NCBI GenBank assembly: GCA_905215105.1
Contig: CAJMOI010000035.1
Span: 1-15,132, forward strand
Origin: an uncultured bacterium
Lineage (GTDB): Bacteria; Bacillota; Clostridia; Oscillospirales; Acutalibacteraceae
Reading direction: 5' to 3'
DNA: 15,132 nucleotides
This document shows positions 13,975 through 15,132 of this stretch, piece after piece. The notes beneath the pieces were generated by a model. That model searched no databases, was not told the DNA's origin, and worked only from the letters and a program-made list of their open reading frames with translations. The translations under genes and the position numbers were made by a program. Every line of letters starts with the position of its first letter. Position 1 is the stretch's first letter.

Positions 13975-14091
13975 ATGTCTTTTAATATGAGTTTTCTTTC
14001 GTGTGAAGATTTACCGCAAGTGCTGTCAAGCATGGAGAAACAGATCATCGGAAAAGAGATGAAGAAAAAATGTCGCTGGAAGAATCTGTAA
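13975..14091 (+). CDS. Small ORF (38 aa), unknown
   Basis: A 38-codon frame starting MSFNMSFLSCEDLPQVLSSM and ending in a lysine-rich stretch. AAAGGGGAA (13956-13964) lies about 10 nt before the ATG, a reasonable site. No membrane span or known motif. It overlaps the next ORF by 22 nt and contains the A6 run 14065-14070 at the join. A slip of one base there would fuse it to the ORF at 14070, giving one protein of about 130 residues. So it is either a true small protein, a leader for coupling, or the front part of a frameshifted gene. Confidence 0.4.
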   Translation: MSFNMSFLSCEDLPQVLSSMEKQIIGKEMKKKCRWKNL

Positions 14092-14372
14092 TTCAGCAGC
14101 AGGAACAGCAGCTTTTATACTGCGTTTCCCTTCTTCTTCGTCTGCAAAATGCAGTACCGATGCTTTGCGAGGAAAGCACAAGAGCTCTGTCGCCCGAGTA
14201 CGTACAGACCCTGTGCAAAATGGCAGAGACCTTCCGTTCTCTGGTGGAACAGAATCTTCGGATCGTTCGTCGTTTAACGGACAATGTAACTCGGAATGGA
14301 ACCCGTTTGCGGGCAGAGAAAGCCCTTTTACAGGAATTTCAACTCTGGACGGGAAACGATAGTCTGTTCTGA
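14070..14372 (+). CDS. Unknown helical protein (100 aa)
   Basis: No family recognised. The 100-residue product is rich in Leu, Glu, Gln and Arg and should be almost entirely helical (EESVIQQQEQQLLYCVSLLL, then FRSLVEQNLRIVRRLTDNV, then ALLQEFQLW). No signal peptide or membrane span. There is only a weak purine stretch before ATG 14070, so its translation likely depends on the small ORF at 13975 or on a frameshift at the A6 run. The general look (short, coiled, Gln/Leu-rich) recalls secretion or flagellar chaperones, but no motif supports that. It is followed 17 nt later by another helical gene. Confidence 0.65.
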   Translation: MSLEESVIQQQEQQLLYCVSLLLRLQNAVPMLCEESTRALSPEYVQTLCKMAETFRSLVEQNLRIVRRLTDNVTRNGTRLRAEKALLQEFQLWTGNDSLF

Positions 14373-14389
14373 TAGAGGATGATCGAAAT

Positions 14390-14713
14390 ATGAATCGCGG
14401 AATGGAATCTGAACTAAAAATCGAGCTATTTCGACAGTTGTCTGATTGTACCCGTACCTTGCGAAAGGTTGAGACTGTGCTGGAAGAATTGGATCTGGAT
14501 TCCCGATTGTATGCCAACCACCTGATTCAATCTGATTATGAGAAGTTGAAGACAGGGATACAGGAAACGCGGGAACAGATGAACGTTATTTCTGATTTTT
14601 GCCATCAGAACTGCCGTTCCATAGAAAAAGAAACCAGTGCGGCCGAAAAAACGAAAGAAAAGAGCAACCGCAGAGACGGTTGTGATAGGATAGGAGTTGA
14701 ATCTGATGAATGA
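14390..14713 (+). CDS. Unknown helical protein (107 aa) with charged tail
   Basis: No family recognised. Predicted helices: ELKIELFRQLSDCTRTLRKV, VLEELDLDSRLYANHL and DYEKLKTGIQETREQMNVI. After SDFCHQNCRSIEKE comes a charged, probably disordered end rich in Lys, Glu and Arg. No W-x-G motif, so a WXG100 secretion substrate is not supported. The start ATG 14390 has GAGG at 14375-14378; ATG 14402 (MESELKIEL) is an alternative. The end overlaps the next gene by 8 nt, so the two are probably coupled. Base use is somewhat more AT-rich than rluD. Confidence 0.65.
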   Translation: MNRGMESELKIELFRQLSDCTRTLRKVETVLEELDLDSRLYANHLIQSDYEKLKTGIQETREQMNVISDFCHQNCRSIEKETSAAEKTKEKSNRRDGCDRIGVESDE

Positions 14714-15132
14714 TTTTTATAATTTCGTGACAAACGACTATTATGCCATTCAGGAAGCTGCCATGTGGGCAACTTTTATCTGTGCTTTGATCGCAGTGGT
14801 AGGTGCTATACTGGTCTATGTCTTTTTTCTGACGCCCCAGAATCGGGGAAGGTTTACCGGGTTCCTCGGTTGGCTGTACGATTTCCTGAATTTCCGGAAA
14901 ATGTTTGGGGATATCCTGATTCGGATTTTGTATGTCTGCACAGCAATCTACCTGACCATTTCCGGCGTTTGTTCCTCTATTATTGCAGGCAATCTGATTT
15001 ATGTGGTGCAATACACCATTATTGGCAATGTGATCGCCAGACTGGTCTATGAGCTGCTGATGGTGCTGATTTCCCTGTGCCGCAATGTGGCGGATATCAA
15101 TCGGAAAATGGGTGGAACTCCCGTTCCTCCTT
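14706..15132 (+). CDS. DUF4282-like membrane protein (5' part)
   Basis: The frame is open to the right edge, so 142 residues are visible and the end is missing. ATG 14706 has AGGAG at 14692-14696, 9 nt upstream. Three membrane spans are visible: about 19-42 (MWATFICALIAVVGAILVYV), 70-95 (ILIRILYVCTAIYLTISG) and 98-124 (YTIIGNVIARLVYELLMVLI). The layout FLNFRKM–span–R112-x-x-x-E116 LLMVL–DINRKM resembles DUF4282 proteins as I recall them (short aromatic-basic loop, two spans, a buried Arg/Glu, then a soluble end), with an extra N-terminal span. Function of that family is unknown. The end of the visible part (GGTPVPP) suggests a flexible C-terminal tail. Confidence 0.7.
   Translation, partial: MNDFYNFVTNDYYAIQEAAMWATFICALIAVVGAILVYVFFLTPQNRGRFTGFLGWLYDFLNFRKMFGDILIRILYVCTAIYLTISGVCSSIIAGNLIYVVQYTIIGNVIARLVYELLMVLISLCRNVADINRKMGGTPVPP

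Noticed and set aside
14070..14713. WXG100 (type VII secretion) or FlgN-type chaperone pair
   Set aside because: Length and helicity would fit, but there is no W-x-G motif, no flagellar neighbour gene and no recognisable chaperone signature.
1..15132. tRNA or rRNA genes, CRISPR arrays, insertion sequences, integrases
   Set aside because: Looked for but no cloverleaf, rRNA segment, regular short repeat or transposase-like product was seen.

Overview
The window looks like a core-genome stretch from a low-motility-of-order Firmicute, most likely a Clostridia of the Oscillospiraceae/Ruminococcaceae type. The grounds are the gene order miaB–ricA(ymcA)–mutS–mutL–miaA (a Bacillus/Clostridia order), the ylmE–sepF–ylmH–divIVA–lspA–rluD cell-division block, strong Shine-Dalgarno sequences with some GTG and TTG starts, a MutL with endonuclease motifs (MutH-independent repair), and a fairly GC-rich coding style. 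All genes lie on the + strand. The family assignment is inference; no rRNA or other marker is present.

Region 1 (1-2103): the 3' part of miaB, then a ricA/ymcA-like gene with a cysteine-rich tail, then a good intrinsic terminator. After it comes one clearly AT-rich metallophosphoesterase gene, in the place where Bacillus subtilis has cotE. It looks like an acquired islet.

Region 2 (2181-8320): mutS, a small GNAT acetyltransferase, mutL and miaA, tightly spaced. MutS recognises mismatches and MutL nicks the strand. MiaA and MiaB carry out successive steps of the ms2i6A37 tRNA modification and here lie on either side of the mismatch-repair pair.

Region 3 (8310-13955): a HlyD-like membrane-anchored adaptor, ylmE (PLP protein), sepF, ylmH, divIVA, lspA and rluD. 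Several neighbours overlap (miaA/HlyD 11 nt, HlyD/ylmE 20 nt, sepF/ylmH 14 nt, lspA/rluD 4 nt), which suggests translational coupling. Two good sigma-A promoter candidates lie inside the block: one in the 3' part of ylmE ahead of sepF, with a palindrome at its predicted start point, and one overlapping the ylmH stop codon just ahead of divIVA. The cell-division genes may therefore be transcribed separately from the repair genes. LspA keeps its catalytic aspartates but has an unusually short third membrane segment.

Region 4 (13943-15132): a hairpin across the rluD stop codon, then a closely packed unknown module: a 38-codon small ORF, two roughly 100-residue helical proteins, and the start of a three-span membrane protein resembling DUF4282 that runs off the window. 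This is the least explained part and the best candidate for something undescribed. No tRNA, rRNA, CRISPR array, transposase or integrase was seen.
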